From contig NZ_CP049872.1 of NCBI RefSeq assembly GCF_011302915.1, positions 1,488,001 to 1,552,000 on the forward strand: 64,000 bases of DNA, written 5' to 3'. The notes under the pieces are model-generated. The model did not search any database and was not told where the DNA came from. It saw nothing but the letters and a program-made list of their open reading frames with translations. Source of the stretch: Thermomonas sp. HDW16 (GTDB taxonomy: Bacteria > Pseudomonadota > Gammaproteobacteria > Xanthomonadales > Xanthomonadaceae). This document shows, piece by piece, positions 1 through 10,644 of this stretch. Made by a program: the position numbers and the translations under genes. Each line of letters starts with the position of its first letter. Position 1 is the first letter of the stretch.

Positions 1-12
1 GCGCGTTTACTG
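1..12 (+). CDS. sdhA: 3' end of succinate dehydrogenase flavoprotein subunit (partial)
   Basis: The first bases read as the codons for Arg-Val-Tyr followed by TGA, which would suit the C-terminus of SdhA, and sdhB follows 16 nt later as expected in an sdhCDAB operon. Only four codons are visible, so the call rests on position, not on sequence homology. Confidence 0.45.
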
Positions 13-28
13 ATCGGGAGCACACACG

Positions 29-817
29 ATGGCCGAATTCACCCTCCCGAAGAACTCGCAGATCCAGAAGGGCAAGCACTTCCCGGCGCCTGCGGGCGCG
101 AAGAAGCCGCGTACCTTCAAGGTCTATCGCTGGAATCCCGACGACGGCATGAACCCGCGCGTGGATACCTATGACGTCGACCTGGCCTCCACTGGGCCGA
201 TGGTTCTCGACGCGCTGATCAAGATCAAGAACGAGATCGACCCCACGCTGACCTTCCGTCGTTCCTGCCGCGAGGGCATCTGCGGTTCCTGCGCGATGAA
301 CATCGACGGCACCAATACGCTGGCCTGCACCAAGGCCATCGAGGATTGCGGCAAGGGCAACAGCGAAGTGCCGATTTACCCGCTGCCGCACATGGAAGTG
401 GTCAAGGACTTGGTTCCCGACCTGACCCATTTCTATGCGCAGTACGCATCGATCAAGCCCTGGCTGCGCACGCAGACCGCCGCGCCCACCCGCGAACGCC
501 TGCAGTCGAAGGAAGACCGGGCCAAGCTCGACGGCTTGTACGAGTGCATCCTGTGCGCCTGCTGCAGCACCAGCTGCCCCAGCTACTGGTGGAACGGCGA
601 ACGCTATCTCGGTCCGGCGATCCTGTTGCAGGCCTACCGCTGGATCATCGACTCGCGCGATGAAGACACCGGAAGCCGCCTGGACGACCTCGAAGATCCG
701 TTCAAGCTGTACCGCTGCCACACCATCATGAACTGCGCGCGGACTTGCCCGAAGGGGCTGAATCCGGCCAAGGCCATTGGCGAGATCAAGAAGTTGATGC
801 TCGAGCGTCGCGTCTGA
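29..817 (+). CDS. sdhB: Succinate dehydrogenase iron-sulfur subunit
   Basis: Electron-transfer subunit of respiratory complex II; it passes electrons from the FAD subunit to ubiquinone at the inner membrane. The 262-residue protein has the N-terminal plant-ferredoxin-type [2Fe-2S] ligands C80, C85, C88 and C100 (CREGICGSC...C). The C-terminal ferredoxin-like domain has two Cys clusters: [11 protein letters not shown] at residues 173-183 and C230/C236/C240, for the [4Fe-4S] and [3Fe-4S] centres. Length and spacing are normal for the family. sdhE follows directly, so the two are probably co-transcribed. Confidence 0.98.
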   Translation: MAEFTLPKNSQIQKGKHFPAPAGAKKPRTFKVYRWNPDDGMNPRVDTYDVDLASTGPMVLDALIKIKNEIDPTLTFRRSCREGICGSCAMNIDGTNTLACTKAIEDCGKGNSEVPIYPLPHMEVVKDLVPDLTHFYAQYASIKPWLRTQTAAPTRERLQSKEDRAKLDGLYECILCACCSTSCPSYWWNGERYLGPAILLQAYRWIIDSRDEDTGSRLDDLEDPFKLYRCHTIMNCARTCPKGLNPAKAIGEIKKLMLERRV

Positions 818-825
818 CAGACGCG

Positions 826-1077
826 ATGGAAGCGGACGAAGTCGAACTGCGAAAACTGCGCTGGCGTTGCCGGCGCGGCATGCGCGAGCTCGACCAGCTG
901 CTGGAACGCTGGCTGGATCGCGAATGGCGGCAAAGTCCTACCGCGCAGCGCGAGGTGTTCCTGCAGCTGCTGGACACAGAAGACGACAAGCTCTGGCGTT
1001 GGTTCCTTGGCCATGAAGTGTCGTCCGATGTCGAAATCGCGGCGCTCGTCGATCGCATCCGCTCCCTGCCGCCTTGA
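826..1077 (+). CDS. sdhE: FAD assembly factor SdhE (YgfY/CptB family)
   Basis: A small 83-residue cytosolic protein that in the known family promotes covalent flavinylation of the SdhA subunit. The diagnostic RGxxE motif is seen as RRGMREL near the N-terminus, followed by a helical, acidic and Trp-rich tail. The ATG lies 8 nt after the sdhB stop, so translation is probably linked to sdhB. A longer in-frame version starting inside sdhB is possible but would add residues outside the family domain. Confidence 0.9.
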   Translation: MEADEVELRKLRWRCRRGMRELDQLLERWLDREWRQSPTAQREVFLQLLDTEDDKLWRWFLGHEVSSDVEIAALVDRIRSLPP

Positions 1078-1480
1078 GTGGCGGCCTTCGCGCTGGCTGG
1101 GCGCGATGCTGTGGTCGTTGGCCTTCCTCGCGCCGTTATCGCTGATTGCCTCGGATTTGCCGCGTATCGCGGCTTGGCCGCTTGCATTGGTGGCATGCGG
1201 ATGGGCCATCCATGATGCCAGGCGATACCGGGCGATGCCGCCCCGACAGCTGGTGATTCCCGCAGGACGCGGTACCGCCACCTGCGATGGCGAACGGATC
1301 GACGACCTGCAGCTTGGTTGGCGCGGTCCGCTGGCTTTCCTGCGTTGGCGCGATGGGGAAGGCCGCCGGCAGCGCGCCTCGCTGTGGCCAGATCGGTTGC
1401 CTGCCGGAATGCGGCGTGAACTGCGGATTGCCATGCAGCGCCGCGAAGCTGCATCGGACAGTGCATCGATGGCAGGATAG
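1028..1480 (+). CDS. YgfX (CptA)-like small membrane protein
   Basis: Position (directly after sdhE, as ygfX follows ygfY in Escherichia coli) and architecture support a YgfX-family protein. After an Leu-Glu-Trp-Arg-Pro-Ser stretch come two hydrophobic helices with a short turn, then a soluble C-terminal domain rich in Arg and Trp. The start is uncertain: the conserved-looking LEWRPSRW segment begins at about 1073 without an in-frame ATG, GTG or TTG beside it. I therefore use ATG 1028, which overlaps sdhE by 50 nt; ATG 1106 would remove that segment. Function in this organism is not shown; YgfX of E. coli has been linked to cell-shape toxicity and to SdhE. Confidence 0.55.
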   Translation: MSKSRRSSIASAPCRLEWRPSRWLGAMLWSLAFLAPLSLIASDLPRIAAWPLALVACGWAIHDARRYRAMPPRQLVIPAGRGTATCDGERIDDLQLGWRGPLAFLRWRDGEGRRQRASLWPDRLPAGMRRELRIAMQRREAASDSASMAG

Positions 1481-1502
1481 GCGGCCAAACCAAGGGTCCT
1501 CG

Positions 1503-2762
1503 ATGTTCAAACCCGTCCCCGTCGCCATCGGCCTGCGCTACCTGCGCGCCAAACGCCGCAACGGCTTCATTTCCTTCATCTCGCTGGCCTCGATCCTGGG
1601 CATCGCCTTGGGCGTGACCGCGCTGATCACCACGTTGTCGGTCATGAGCGGGTTCCAGCGCGAGATCCGCGACCGCATGTTGCAAATGGCCGCGCATGCC
1701 ACGGTCAGCGGCTACGGCGAACCCTTGCAGGAATGGCAGCGGGCGGTGGATGTCGCGTTGAAGGATCCGCGCGTGGAAGGTGCCGCGCCCTACATCGAGA
1801 AGGAAGCCTTGATCCTCGGCAGCAACAACCAGCCGGCGCTGTTGCGTGGCGTGGAGCCGGGGCAGGAAGAAAAAGTTTCCGTGATCGGCCAGAAACTGGT
1901 GCAGGGCAAGCTGGCGGATTTGCAGCCCGGGAGTTTCAAGATCGTGCTCGGGCGCGAACTGGCCGTATGGCTGGGCGTGAGCGTGGGCGATGACGTGGTC
2001 GTCATGCTCGCCGACTATCGAAACACGCCGATGGGCGGTGTCCAGACCCAGAAGCGATTCGTGGTCAGCGGCATTTTCGAAGCCGGCTACAACGAATTCG
2101 ACAAGGGCCTGGCCGTGGTCAACCTGCACGACCTGCAACGCCTGCTGCGGATGGGCGATGGCGTGACCGGCGTGCGCCTGAAGATGCAGGACATGGACCA
2201 GGCCTTCAACGTGGCGCGCGACATCGCCACCAAGCTGCAAGCAGGGTCGCCCAGCAGCGGCTTCCGCGTCAGCGACTGGACCCAGGACAATGCCAACCTG
2301 TTCCGCGCGTTGAAGATGGAGAAGACGGTGATGGCGATCCTGCTGTCGCTGATCATCGCGATGGGTGCCTTCAACCTGGTCTCCTCGCAAGTGATGCTGG
2401 TCACCGACAAGCAGGCGGATATCGCCATCCTGCGCACGTTGGGTCTGACCCCGCGCCAGGTCATGCAGGTGTTCATGGTGCAGGGCAGCCTGATCGGGGT
2501 GATCGGCACCGTGGCTGGTGTTGTCGGGGGCATCCTGCTGACCCTCAACCTGGATCGCATCCTGAGCGCCATCGAATACGTATTCGGCGTGCAGCTGCTG
2601 CCCGAAGACGTCTACTACATCACTGGCCTTCCGACCGACCTGCAGGCGTCCGACGTGACCACCATTGCTTGCGTGGCCTTGGCGATGGCGTTCCTGGCCA
2701 CGCTGTATCCGGCCTGGCGCGCGGCGCGTACCGCGCCTGCGGAGGCGCTGCGTTATGAGTGA
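1503..2762 (+). CDS. lolC: Lipoprotein-releasing ABC transporter permease, LolC/LolE family
   Basis: Inner-membrane permease that extracts mature outer-membrane lipoproteins and hands them to LolA. The 419-residue protein has one N-terminal membrane helix (about residues 25-47), a large periplasmic domain, and three C-terminal helices ending in an FtsX-type segment. This is the standard LolC/E layout. Only one permease gene is present next to lolD, so the transporter may use a single LolC/E-type subunit or a second copy elsewhere. The last codons overlap the lolD start (ATG 2755), indicating translational coupling. A much longer in-frame opening upstream is non-homologous sequence. Confidence 0.93.
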   Translation: MFKPVPVAIGLRYLRAKRRNGFISFISLASILGIALGVTALITTLSVMSGFQREIRDRMLQMAAHATVSGYGEPLQEWQRAVDVALKDPRVEGAAPYIEKEALILGSNNQPALLRGVEPGQEEKVSVIGQKLVQGKLADLQPGSFKIVLGRELAVWLGVSVGDDVVVMLADYRNTPMGGVQTQKRFVVSGIFEAGYNEFDKGLAVVNLHDLQRLLRMGDGVTGVRLKMQDMDQAFNVARDIATKLQAGSPSSGFRVSDWTQDNANLFRALKMEKTVMAILLSLIIAMGAFNLVSSQVMLVTDKQADIAILRTLGLTPRQVMQVFMVQGSLIGVIGTVAGVVGGILLTLNLDRILSAIEYVFGVQLLPEDVYYITGLPTDLQASDVTTIACVALAMAFLATLYPAWRAARTAPAEALRYE

Positions 2763-3462
2763 ACAGATGTCTGAAGAAGTGATCCGCGCGGAGCAGCTCG
2801 GCAAGACCTATGCCGAAGGCGACCTGCATACCAAGGTGTTCGACGGCCTCGATTTCCGCGTGCAGGCCGGCGAGACCGTGGCCATCCTCGGTGCGTCCGG
2901 CGCCGGCAAGAGCACCTTGCTGCACCTGCTGGGCGGGTTGGACGTACCCAGTGCCGGCGAAGTGTTCGTGGCCGGGCAGAAGATGAGCGCCTTGTCCGAT
3001 GCCGAGCGCGGCCGCCTGCGCAACCGCGCGCTGGGGTTCGTTTACCAGTTCCACCACCTGTTACCGGAATTCACCGCGCTGGAAAACGTGATGATGCCGG
3101 TGCTGTTGGCTGGCAAGGCCGTGAACGAGGCGCACAAACGCGCGCAAGACCTGCTGGAATCGGTCGGACTTGGCCATCGCCTGCGACACAAGCCGGGCGA
3201 GCTGTCGGGCGGCGAACGCCAGCGTGCTGCTGTCGCGCGCGCGCTGGTCAATACTCCGGCCTGCGTGTTGGGCGATGAACCTACCGGCAACCTGGATGAA
3301 AAGACCGCTGCGAATGTGTTCGCGCAGATGCTGGAACTCAATCGCGCGCAGCGCACCAGCCTGGTGCTGGTGACCCACGACCGCAGCCTGGCGCGCAAGC
3401 TGGATCGGGTGCTGGAGCTGCACGAGGGCAAGTTGCGCGAATTGGCCGCGCACGAGGTCTGA
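2755..3462 (+). CDS. lolD: Lipoprotein-releasing ABC transporter ATPase LolD
   Basis: ATPase that powers lipoprotein release by the LolC/E permease. The 235-residue protein carries Walker [10 protein letters not shown] (residues 46-54), the ABC signature LSGGERQ (150-156) and Walker B VLGDEP (171-176) followed by TGNLD. It overlaps the permease gene by 8 nt. It belongs to the MacB/LolD-type ATPases. The neighbouring permease makes LolD far more likely than FtsE or MacB. Confidence 0.97.
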   Translation: MSEQMSEEVIRAEQLGKTYAEGDLHTKVFDGLDFRVQAGETVAILGASGAGKSTLLHLLGGLDVPSAGEVFVAGQKMSALSDAERGRLRNRALGFVYQFHHLLPEFTALENVMMPVLLAGKAVNEAHKRAQDLLESVGLGHRLRHKPGELSGGERQRAAVARALVNTPACVLGDEPTGNLDEKTAANVFAQMLELNRAQRTSLVLVTHDRSLARKLDRVLELHEGKLRELAAHEV

Positions 3463-3546
3463 CGCCCGCCCGCATCGGGATTCCCTGACCCGTAGCAGCG
3501 TACAGCGCTGATCGCCTGCTGTCGGCTTGATGTCGATGCTGGCGAC

Positions 3547-5958
3547 ATGGCGATCAGCATTCCGATTTCCGCCCGCCGAGCATGGTCTTGGCCGCAGATC
3601 CGCGTGGCTGCAGTGCCCGCACTGTCCGGGCCGGCCTGCGCGACGGCGCTACTGGCTGGCATCGGTGCCTGCCTGGCTTTGCCGTGGCTGCCTGCGTGGC
3701 CGCTGCTCGCGCTGGCGCTGTTGGCGGGGATCGGCATCGCGTGGCGTTGGCGCGAAGCGCGTGTCGCGGGCGTGTTGCTGTTCGGTTTCGGGTTCGCCGG
3801 TTTGCATGCAACTTACGCGCTGCATCAGCAGATTCCGCTGACGTTGGAGGGCAAGCCGAACACCATCAGCGGGCGCATCGTCGATCTGCCGTTGCACGAA
3901 GCGCGCCGTACCCGTTTTGAATTCGTGGTCGATGGCGATGCCGGGCAGCCTGCCGATTTGCGCGGAAAACGCTTGCGACTAGCCTGGTTCGACCAGGATC
4001 CGAAAGCGCGCGCAGGCCTGATCGCCGGAAGTCGCTGGCAGCTGCAAGTGCGGTTGCGCGCGCCGCAGGCATTGCGCAACCCGGGCGGCAACGATGGCGA
4101 GAAACAGGCCATGGCCGCGCGCATCGCCGCCACCGGTTATGTGCTGGAACCGGCATCGGCGCAACGATTGGCGCCAGCGGCCGGCATCGATGCCTGGCGT
4201 GAGCGCACCAGCATGCGCATTGCCGCGATGGCCGCGCCTTCGTCGCGCTTCATCCGCGCGCTGGCGTTGGGCGATACCCGCAGCCTGAGCGACGAGGACT
4301 GGTCGCGGTTGCGCGCGGCTGGATTGACCCATCTGATCGCGATCTCCGGCTTCCACGTCGGCTTGGTCGCGGGTTTCTTCGCCTTGCTGGCGGCTGCGGT
4401 CTGGTGGGCGTTTCCCGGTCTGTGCCGCTTCGTCCCGCGCCCGTTCGCGGCGGGTTTCGGCGCGGTTGACGGCGCCTTCGCCTATGCAGCGATGACCGGC
4501 TTCGCGCTACCGACGTTGCGCACTGCGGTGATGATCGCAGCATTGGTGGCCGCGCGTTGCCTGCGTCGCCGGCAACGACTGGCGGACACGCTTGCGCTGG
4601 GTTGTATCGCGCTGTTGCTGCTGGATCCACTGTCGATATTGGGTGCCGGATTCTGGCTCAGCTTCGCCGGCGTGGCGTGGCTGCTGTGGTGCCTGCCGGC
4701 GGAGCAGGGGCCACGGCGTTGGGCGATGGTGCACGGCTTCGTCGCGGCGCAGGCGGTGGCGACGCTGGGCCTGTTGCCGTTGACGGTGATGCTGTTCGGA
4801 CAGGCTTCGTTCGCCGGGCCCTTGGCCAATGTGGCGGCAGTGCCGTGGTGGAGCCTGGTGGTGATTCCGCTGGCCTTGCTCGGCGTGCTGGCCGACAGCG
4901 TGCACGCAGGCTTCGGCATGTGGCTTTGGCAAGCGGCGACCTGGGCGTTCGACCTGTTGTGGCCGGTGCTTGCGCGCATCGCCGACAGTCCGCTGGCGAT
5001 GGCCTGGCTGCCGGAAGCGCGCTGGTACGCGCTGCCCTTGGCGTTGCTGTCCGCATTCTGGTTGATGCTGCCGCGCGGCGTGCCGGGCAAGCCGTTGGCG
5101 CTGCTGCTGTGGTTGCCCTTGCTGTGCCCGCCACGCGATTTGCCGAAGCGGGGCGAGGCCGAACTGGTGGTGATCGACGTGGGGCAGGGCTTGTCGGTGC
5201 TGGTGCAAACCGCGCATCACAGCCTGCTCTACGACACGGGGCCGGCCAACGAAGACGGTTTCGATGCCGGCGAACGTGCGGTCGTGCCGGCGCTGCATGC
5301 GCTGGGTGTGAGCGCGCTGGACGCCGCAGTGCTCAGTCATGGCGACAACGACCATGCCGGCGGTTGGGGCGCAGTGGACAGGGCCTTTCCGGTGGCCGCA
5401 TTGCTGGCGCCTATCGGTAGCCCGGCGCCGGGGATCGTCAATTGTGTCGCCGGGCAAACCTGGGAATGGGATGACGTGCGTTTCCGCATGTTGCATCCGA
5501 CACCGGACTTTCCCTATCTGGGCAACGAGGCCAGCTGCGTGCTGCGCGTCGAGACCGCGCATGGAAGCGCATTGCTGGCGGGCGACATCGGCCACTACGT
5601 GGAACGTGCGATGCTGCATCGCGATGCCGACCGCATGCGCAATGACGTGGTGATCGTCCCGCATCACGGCAGCGCTGGCTCGTCGGATCCCGAGTTCATC
5701 GCCGCCACCGGCGCGCGATTGGCGGTGGTGTCGTCCGGCGCGGGCAATCGTTTCGGCCATCCGAAACCGCAGGTGGTGCGGCGCTGGTGCGATGCCGGTG
5801 CGGAAGTCGTGGACACCGCACGCGCCGGCGCGGTACGGGTCTGGCTGGGCGGTGACGGCCTGCAACTGACCGAACGGCGCAGCGACAAGTCGCGATTATG
5901 GGATGCCGCGCGGCGGCGGCATGGAACGGCTGGGCTATGCTACGCACCGGAGTCGTAA
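3547..5958 (+). CDS. comEC: DNA internalization competence protein ComEC/Rec2
   Basis: Polytopic inner-membrane channel for single-stranded DNA uptake during natural transformation. The 803-residue protein has an N-terminal membrane segment, an OB-like domain, a competence domain with many hydrophobic helices containing the HLIAISGFHVG motif, and a C-terminal metallo-beta-lactamase domain. The metal site HxDxDH is seen at residues 598-603 (HGDNDH). Length is typical for gammaproteobacterial ComEC. Eighty-four bases separate it from lolD. It supports the view that the host can be naturally competent. Confidence 0.96.
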   Translation: MAISIPISARRAWSWPQIRVAAVPALSGPACATALLAGIGACLALPWLPAWPLLALALLAGIGIAWRWREARVAGVLLFGFGFAGLHATYALHQQIPLTLEGKPNTISGRIVDLPLHEARRTRFEFVVDGDAGQPADLRGKRLRLAWFDQDPKARAGLIAGSRWQLQVRLRAPQALRNPGGNDGEKQAMAARIAATGYVLEPASAQRLAPAAGIDAWRERTSMRIAAMAAPSSRFIRALALGDTRSLSDEDWSRLRAAGLTHLIAISGFHVGLVAGFFALLAAAVWWAFPGLCRFVPRPFAAGFGAVDGAFAYAAMTGFALPTLRTAVMIAALVAARCLRRRQRLADTLALGCIALLLLDPLSILGAGFWLSFAGVAWLLWCLPAEQGPRRWAMVHGFVAAQAVATLGLLPLTVMLFGQASFAGPLANVAAVPWWSLVVIPLALLGVLADSVHAGFGMWLWQAATWAFDLLWPVLARIADSPLAMAWLPEARWYALPLALLSAFWLMLPRGVPGKPLALLLWLPLLCPPRDLPKRGEAELVVIDVGQGLSVLVQTAHHSLLYDTGPANEDGFDAGERAVVPALHALGVSALDAAVLSHGDNDHAGGWGAVDRAFPVAALLAPIGSPAPGIVNCVAGQTWEWDDVRFRMLHPTPDFPYLGNEASCVLRVETAHGSALLAGDIGHYVERAMLHRDADRMRNDVVIVPHHGSAGSSDPEFIAATGARLAVVSSGAGNRFGHPKPQVVRRWCDAGAEVVDTARAGAVRVWLGGDGLQLTERRSDKSRLWDAARRRHGTAGLCYAPES

Positions 5959-5985
5959 CGGCCATGCAGGCCGAAGGATTGACGC

Positions 5986-6627
5986 GTGCTGGAACTGATC
6001 CGCGCCGGTGGCTGGCCGATGATCCCGCTGTTGCTGCTCTCGGCCATCGCGCTGGCGATCATCGTCGAACGCTTCTGGAGCCTGCGCCGCGACCGCGTGC
6101 TGCCGCCCGGGCTGGGCGACGAAGTGCGCGCCTGGGTGGCGCGCGGCAAGCCGCTGGATCCCGCGCATGTGGATTCGCTGCGTTCGAATTCGCCATTGGG
6201 TGCGTTGCTCGCGGCTGCGCTCGATGTCCGCGATCGCGGCCGCGAGGTGATCCGCGAGCGGGTCGAGGATGTGGGCCGCCATCTCGTGCACCGGATGGAG
6301 CGCTACCTCAACACGCTGGGCACGATCGCCGCGGCGGGGCCGCTGCTGGGCCTGTTCGGCACCGTGGTCGGCATGATCGAGATGTTCCTGGGCATCCTCG
6401 ACCACGGCATCGGCGATGCCAACCAGCTGGCTGGCGGCATCGGCAAGGCGTTGGTGTGCACCGCGACCGGCATGTTGGTCGCGATCCCGGCGCTGGCGTT
6501 CCATCGTTATTTCCGCGGGCGCATCGCCGGCTACATCGTCGACATGGAGCACGAGGCGATCCGCCTGATGGACGTGCTCGATGCCGCACCCGCGCCGAAC
6601 GCGCCCGCGGCGAAGTCGACGAACTGA
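5986..6627 (+). CDS. exbB: MotA/TolQ/ExbB proton channel family protein
   Basis: Proton-conducting inner-membrane subunit that energises outer-membrane processes together with the ExbD protein encoded next. The 213-residue protein has three predicted helices: an N-terminal one (about 10-27), a central one with the GPLLGLFGTVVGM signature, and a third containing TATGMLVAIPAL. The start is GTG with an AAGGA ribosome-binding sequence just upstream. Placement directly before msbA and lpxK is a common xanthomonad arrangement and suggests a role in envelope transport rather than iron uptake alone. Confidence 0.92.
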   Translation: MLELIRAGGWPMIPLLLLSAIALAIIVERFWSLRRDRVLPPGLGDEVRAWVARGKPLDPAHVDSLRSNSPLGALLAAALDVRDRGREVIRERVEDVGRHLVHRMERYLNTLGTIAAAGPLLGLFGTVVGMIEMFLGILDHGIGDANQLAGGIGKALVCTATGMLVAIPALAFHRYFRGRIAGYIVDMEHEAIRLMDVLDAAPAPNAPAAKSTN

Positions 6628-6637
6628 GGCGCTACGC

Positions 6638-7084
6638 GTGCGTATCCAGGACTTCCGCACCGACGACACCCCGGAGATCAACCTGATCCCGTTGATCGAC
6701 GTGCTGCTGTGCCTGCTGATCTTCTTCGTGGTCACCACCACCTTCGATGCGCGCTCCGTGCTCAAGCTGGAATTGCCGCGCGCGGACGGCCAGCCGGCGG
6801 ACGTCAAGACGCAGCCGCTGAGCGTGCTGATCAACGCGCAGGGCCGCTATTTCGTCGGTGATCGCGAAGTGCTGCGTACCGACGTGGAATCGTTGAAGCA
6901 GACCCTGCGCGATGTCGCCGGCGAAGATCGCGAGCGCGTGGTGCTGATCCGCGCCGACGCACGCACGCCGTGGCAGGCGGTGATCACCGTGTACGACGCG
7001 CTGGGCCAGCTCGGTTTCCGCCGGATCGCCAATGCGACCGCGCCACAGACCGGTAAGCCGAATGCCGGGGCCGCCAAGCAGTGA
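6638..7084 (+). CDS. exbD: ExbD/TolR family biopolymer transport protein
   Basis: Partner of the ExbB-like channel. The 148-residue protein has a short cytosolic N-terminus, one membrane helix with the essential Asp (D21 in NLIPLIDVLL), and a periplasmic domain. The likely start is GTG 6638, ten nucleotides after the exbB stop; an upstream in-frame start would add Arg-rich non-family residues. The stop overlaps the msbA GTG start (GTGA), so the pair is probably translated together with msbA. Confidence 0.92.
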   Translation: MRIQDFRTDDTPEINLIPLIDVLLCLLIFFVVTTTFDARSVLKLELPRADGQPADVKTQPLSVLINAQGRYFVGDREVLRTDVESLKQTLRDVAGEDRERVVLIRADARTPWQAVITVYDALGQLGFRRIANATAPQTGKPNAGAAKQ

Positions 7085-8829
7085 GCGAGATCGGAACATC
7101 CGCCACCTACAAGCGCCTGCGTCAGTACGCCAAGCCGTATTGGGGGCTGATCGCCGTCGGCATGCTGGGGATGGCGCTGGAAGCGGCGGCCAGCGCCGGC
7201 ACGCTGAAGTTGCTCGGGCCCATCGTCGACAACATCTTCGTCGAGAAGAATTTTAGTTATTGGCTGCCGGCCGGCTTGGTGCTGCTGCTGCTGGCGCGCG
7301 GCCTGTTCGGACTGGTTGCGGACTACACCATCGCGCGCTCCGGGCGCGGCGTGGCGCGCGATTTGCGCATGCAGCTGATGGACAAGTACCTGCGCCTGCC
7401 CGGCGCACGTTTCGACACCGAGCCGGTGCCGTCCATGCTGACCCGGCTCGGTGCGGACAGCGAACAGGTGGCGCAAGCGGCGGTCGATGCGCTGAAGGTG
7501 ATGGTCAGCAACACGCTGGGCATCATCGCCACCCTGGGGATCATGTTCTGGACCAGCTGGCGGGTCTCGCTGGTCTTGCTGCTGTTGGCGCCGGTGATGG
7601 CATGGATGATGGGCAAGGTCGGCAAGCGTTATCGCCGGCTCAACCATTCGATCCAGGAGTCCGCGGCCGACATGCTGCAGACCGCCGACCAGGCCCTGAA
7701 CGCCCAGCAGGACGTGAAAGCCTATGGCGCGCAACCGGCGGAGATGGCGCGCTACGGCGTGCAGACGCTGAAGAACTTGCGCCTGGCGCTGAAGATCGAA
7801 GTCACCCGCGGCACCTTGTCGATGCTGGTGCAGGGGCTGGGCGCGGTCGGCGTGGCGGTGATGCTGGTTGCGGCAGGCATGGAGGCTCAGAAGGGACGAC
7901 TGACCGCCGGCGACTTCATGACCCTCATGACCGCGATGGTGAGCCTGGTGCCGATGCTGCGCCAGCTCACCAATGTGCAGAGCATGCTGCAGCGTGGCAT
8001 CAGTTCCGCGGATCGATTGTTCTCGGTGATGGATGCGCCAAGCGAACGCGACGAAGGCATGCGCCCGCTGCAACGCGCGCAGGGCCTGATCGAATTCAAG
8101 GACGTCGATGCGCGCTACGAAGGCCAGGACGCGCCGGCGCTGCACGGCATCAGCTTCATCGCGAAGCCCGGTACGGTGACCGCCATCGTCGGTCGCTCCG
8201 GCAGCGGCAAGTCGACGCTGGTCAAGTTGATCCCGCGTTTTTACGAGGCCGAACACGGGCAGATACTGCTTGATGGACAGCCGCTGGCGGACTATCCGCT
8301 ACAAGACTTGCGCCGGCAGATTGCCATCGTCGGTCAGCAGGTGATGTTGTTCGACGGCAGCGTGGCCGATAACGTGGCTTATGGCGAACTGCAAGATGCA
8401 GCACGGGAGCGCATCGATTCCGCCGTGCGTGACGCCAACGCGATGGAATTCGTCGCCAAGCTGCCGGAGGGCGTGGACACCCATATCGGTGCCAAGGGCG
8501 GCAAGCTTTCCGGCGGTCAACGCCAGCGCCTGGCCATTGCCCGTGCGATGTTGAAGGACGCGCCGATCCTGATCCTGGACGAGGCCACCGCAGCGCTCGA
8601 CAACGAATCCGAACGTCTGGTGCAGGACGCGCTGGCGCACCTGATCCCGGATCGCACCACGCTGGTCATCGCGCACCGACTCTCGACCATCGAACATGCC
8701 GACCAGGTATTGGTGCTGGACGGCGGCCGGCTGGTGGAGCAGGGCACGCACGCGGAATTGCTGGCACGTGGCGGGCTGTATGCGCACCTGCACGCGATGC
8801 AGTTCCGCGAAGGCAACGCGGCCACATGA
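7081..8829 (+). CDS. msbA: Lipid A export ATP-binding/permease protein MsbA
   Basis: Homodimeric ABC flippase that moves core-lipid A across the inner membrane. The 582-residue protein has an N-terminal six-helix membrane domain and a C-terminal ATPase with Walker [10 protein letters not shown] (371-379), signature LSGGQ (476-480) and Walker B ILILDEAT. Start is GTG overlapping the exbD stop; the stop overlaps the lpxK ATG. Being placed next to lpxK and kdsB strongly favours MsbA over a drug exporter. Confidence 0.97.
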   Translation: MSEIGTSATYKRLRQYAKPYWGLIAVGMLGMALEAAASAGTLKLLGPIVDNIFVEKNFSYWLPAGLVLLLLARGLFGLVADYTIARSGRGVARDLRMQLMDKYLRLPGARFDTEPVPSMLTRLGADSEQVAQAAVDALKVMVSNTLGIIATLGIMFWTSWRVSLVLLLLAPVMAWMMGKVGKRYRRLNHSIQESAADMLQTADQALNAQQDVKAYGAQPAEMARYGVQTLKNLRLALKIEVTRGTLSMLVQGLGAVGVAVMLVAAGMEAQKGRLTAGDFMTLMTAMVSLVPMLRQLTNVQSMLQRGISSADRLFSVMDAPSERDEGMRPLQRAQGLIEFKDVDARYEGQDAPALHGISFIAKPGTVTAIVGRSGSGKSTLVKLIPRFYEAEHGQILLDGQPLADYPLQDLRRQIAIVGQQVMLFDGSVADNVAYGELQDAARERIDSAVRDANAMEFVAKLPEGVDTHIGAKGGKLSGGQRQRLAIARAMLKDAPILILDEATAALDNESERLVQDALAHLIPDRTTLVIAHRLSTIEHADQVLVLDGGRLVEQGTHAELLARGGLYAHLHAMQFREGNAAT

Positions 8830-9842
8830 CCCGCAGGCGTTTGCCGCAAACCCCGGCGTACTGGTATGACGGCAGCATGCCGCCGTGGCCTGCGCGTATG
8901 CTGTCCGCGTTGTACGCCAGCGTTACCGCATTGCGCCGCAAGGCGTATGGCCGAGGCTGGCTGCGCAGCCGGCCGGCGGGTGCGCCGGTGATCGTGGTGG
9001 GCAACATCACCGCCGGCGGCACCGGCAAGACGCCATTGGTGATTGCGCTGGTCGAACGTTTGCGTGCACAGGGCTGGACGCCGGGCGTCGCCAGCCGCGG
9101 GCATGGCCGCGAAGATGAAGCGACCCCGCGTTGGGTCGATGCCGGCAGCAATGCCGCGCAGGCCGGCGACGAGCCTCTGCTGATCGCACGCGGTACGGGT
9201 GCGAAGGTGCGCGTGGATCGCGATCGCGTTGCCGCCGCGCGTGCACTGGTCGCCGCTGGCTGTAACGTGATCGTCTGCGACGATGGTTTGCAGCATTACC
9301 GACTGGCCCGCGACATCGAGATCGAAGTGCAGGACGCACGTCGCCGCTACGGCAATGGCCGCCTGTTGCCAGCGGGCCCCTTGCGCGAACCGGTGGAGCG
9401 CGCGGCGGATTGCGATTTCCGCGTGTTGAACCTCGGCACCACCAGCGAGGGTGAGGTGCAGCGTGAAGCCGGCTTCGGCGAATGGCCGATGCGCCTGCAG
9501 GTCGGTGCAGCACAACCCTTGCTTGGCGGCCGGCCGCAGCCGTTGTCCGCCTTCGCCGGGCAACGCGTGCACGCCGTGGCCGGGATCGGCGATCCGGAAC
9601 GGTTTTTTTCGATGCTGCGGGAAGCCGGCATCGCGGTGGTGCCGCATGCCTTCCCCGACCATCACGCCTACCAGGCAGCGGATTTCGACTTCGGCAGCAA
9701 GTTGCCGATCCTGATGACCGAAAAGGACGCGGTGAAATGCGCCGGTCTTGTCGATGCCATGGCGTTCATGGTGCCGGTGCAGGCGCGGTTGCCGGAAGCG
9801 TTCTGGATCGCATTGCTGGATCGGTTGCCGGCTCGGCCATAA
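8826..9842 (+). CDS. lpxK: Tetraacyldisaccharide 4'-kinase
   Basis: Phosphorylates the 4' position of the tetraacyldisaccharide-1-phosphate intermediate, giving lipid IVA at the inner membrane. The 338-residue protein shows the glycine-rich P-loop AGGTGKT (63-69) after an N-terminal hydrophobic helix and the family segments VASRGHGR and [14 protein letters not shown] overlap with msbA indicates coupled translation. Length is normal. Confidence 0.97.
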   Translation: MTRRRLPQTPAYWYDGSMPPWPARMLSALYASVTALRRKAYGRGWLRSRPAGAPVIVVGNITAGGTGKTPLVIALVERLRAQGWTPGVASRGHGREDEATPRWVDAGSNAAQAGDEPLLIARGTGAKVRVDRDRVAAARALVAAGCNVIVCDDGLQHYRLARDIEIEVQDARRRYGNGRLLPAGPLREPVERAADCDFRVLNLGTTSEGEVQREAGFGEWPMRLQVGAAQPLLGGRPQPLSAFAGQRVHAVAGIGDPERFFSMLREAGIAVVPHAFPDHHAYQAADFDFGSKLPILMTEKDAVKCAGLVDAMAFMVPVQARLPEAFWIALLDRLPARP

Positions 9843-9849
9843 TGGCCGC

Positions 9850-10644
9850 ATGAGCGCTCCCGATTTCGTCGTCGCCATTCCCGCGCGTTACGCGGCTTCG
9901 CGCCTGCCGGGCAAGCCGCTGCGCCTGATCGGCGGCGAACCGATGGTGTTGCATGTCGCCCGTCGCGCGCTCGCCGCCGGTGCGCGCGAGGTGTGGGTGG
10001 CGACCGACGATACCCGCATCGCCGATACCTTGCAGGGCAGTGGCGTGCAGGTGGCGATGACCTCGGCCGCGCACCAATCGGGCACCGACCGCCTGGCCGA
10101 GTGTTCGCGCATCGCTGGTTGGGACGACGACACCATCGTGGTCAACCTGCAGGGTGATGAGCCCTTCGCGCCGGCCGACGGCATCGCTTGCGTGGCGCGT
10201 ACCGTTGCCGACAGCGGTGCCGGCATCGCCACCTTGGCCGCGCCGATCGGCGATATCGAAACATTGCTCGACCCGAACGCGGTGAAAGTGGTGTTGGCCG
10301 ATAGCGGCGATGCGCTGTATTTCAGCCGCGCGCCGGTGCCGTGGCCGCGCGATGCCTTCGCGACGCATGCTTCTGAAACGAAGCGCGACGCGATGCCGGA
10401 AGGCCGTTGGCTGCGACACATCGGTATTTATGGCTATCGCGCGTCTGCCCTGCGCGCATTCGCGGCACTGCCGGCGGGGACGTTGGAGCGCACCGAGTCG
10501 CTGGAACAGTTGCGTGCGCTGGAGGCAGGTTGGCGGATCGCGGTGAACCTCGCTCCATCGCCTTTTCCTCCGGGCGTGGACACGCCGGAGGATCTCGAGC
10601 GCGCTGAGCGCAGGTACCAAAAGCGGGAAAGGACTCGCACGTAA
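9850..10644 (+). CDS. kdsB: 3-deoxy-manno-octulosonate cytidylyltransferase
   Basis: Activates KDO to CMP-KDO for the inner core of lipopolysaccharide. The 264-residue protein begins with the nucleotidyltransferase motif [15 protein letters not shown] and carries NLQGDEPF, typical of KdsB. ATG 9850 is chosen because the family motif starts eleven residues later; upstream in-frame sequence lies inside lpxK. The TAA stop overlaps the next ATG (TAATG). Confidence 0.97.
   Translation: MSAPDFVVAIPARYAASRLPGKPLRLIGGEPMVLHVARRALAAGAREVWVATDDTRIADTLQGSGVQVAMTSAAHQSGTDRLAECSRIAGWDDDTIVVNLQGDEPFAPADGIACVARTVADSGAGIATLAAPIGDIETLLDPNAVKVVLADSGDALYFSRAPVPWPRDAFATHASETKRDAMPEGRWLRHIGIYGYRASALRAFAALPAGTLERTESLEQLRALEAGWRIAVNLAPSPFPPGVDTPEDLERAERRYQKRERTRT

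Noticed and set aside
786-2804. A 672-residue minus-strand frame over sdhE, ygfX and lolC
   Set aside because: It is antisense to well-supported genes; His/Arg/Gln-rich composition is typical of complementary frames in GC-rich DNA.
6847-8256. Long minus-strand frame over exbD/msbA
   Set aside because: Shadow of msbA; no family motif.
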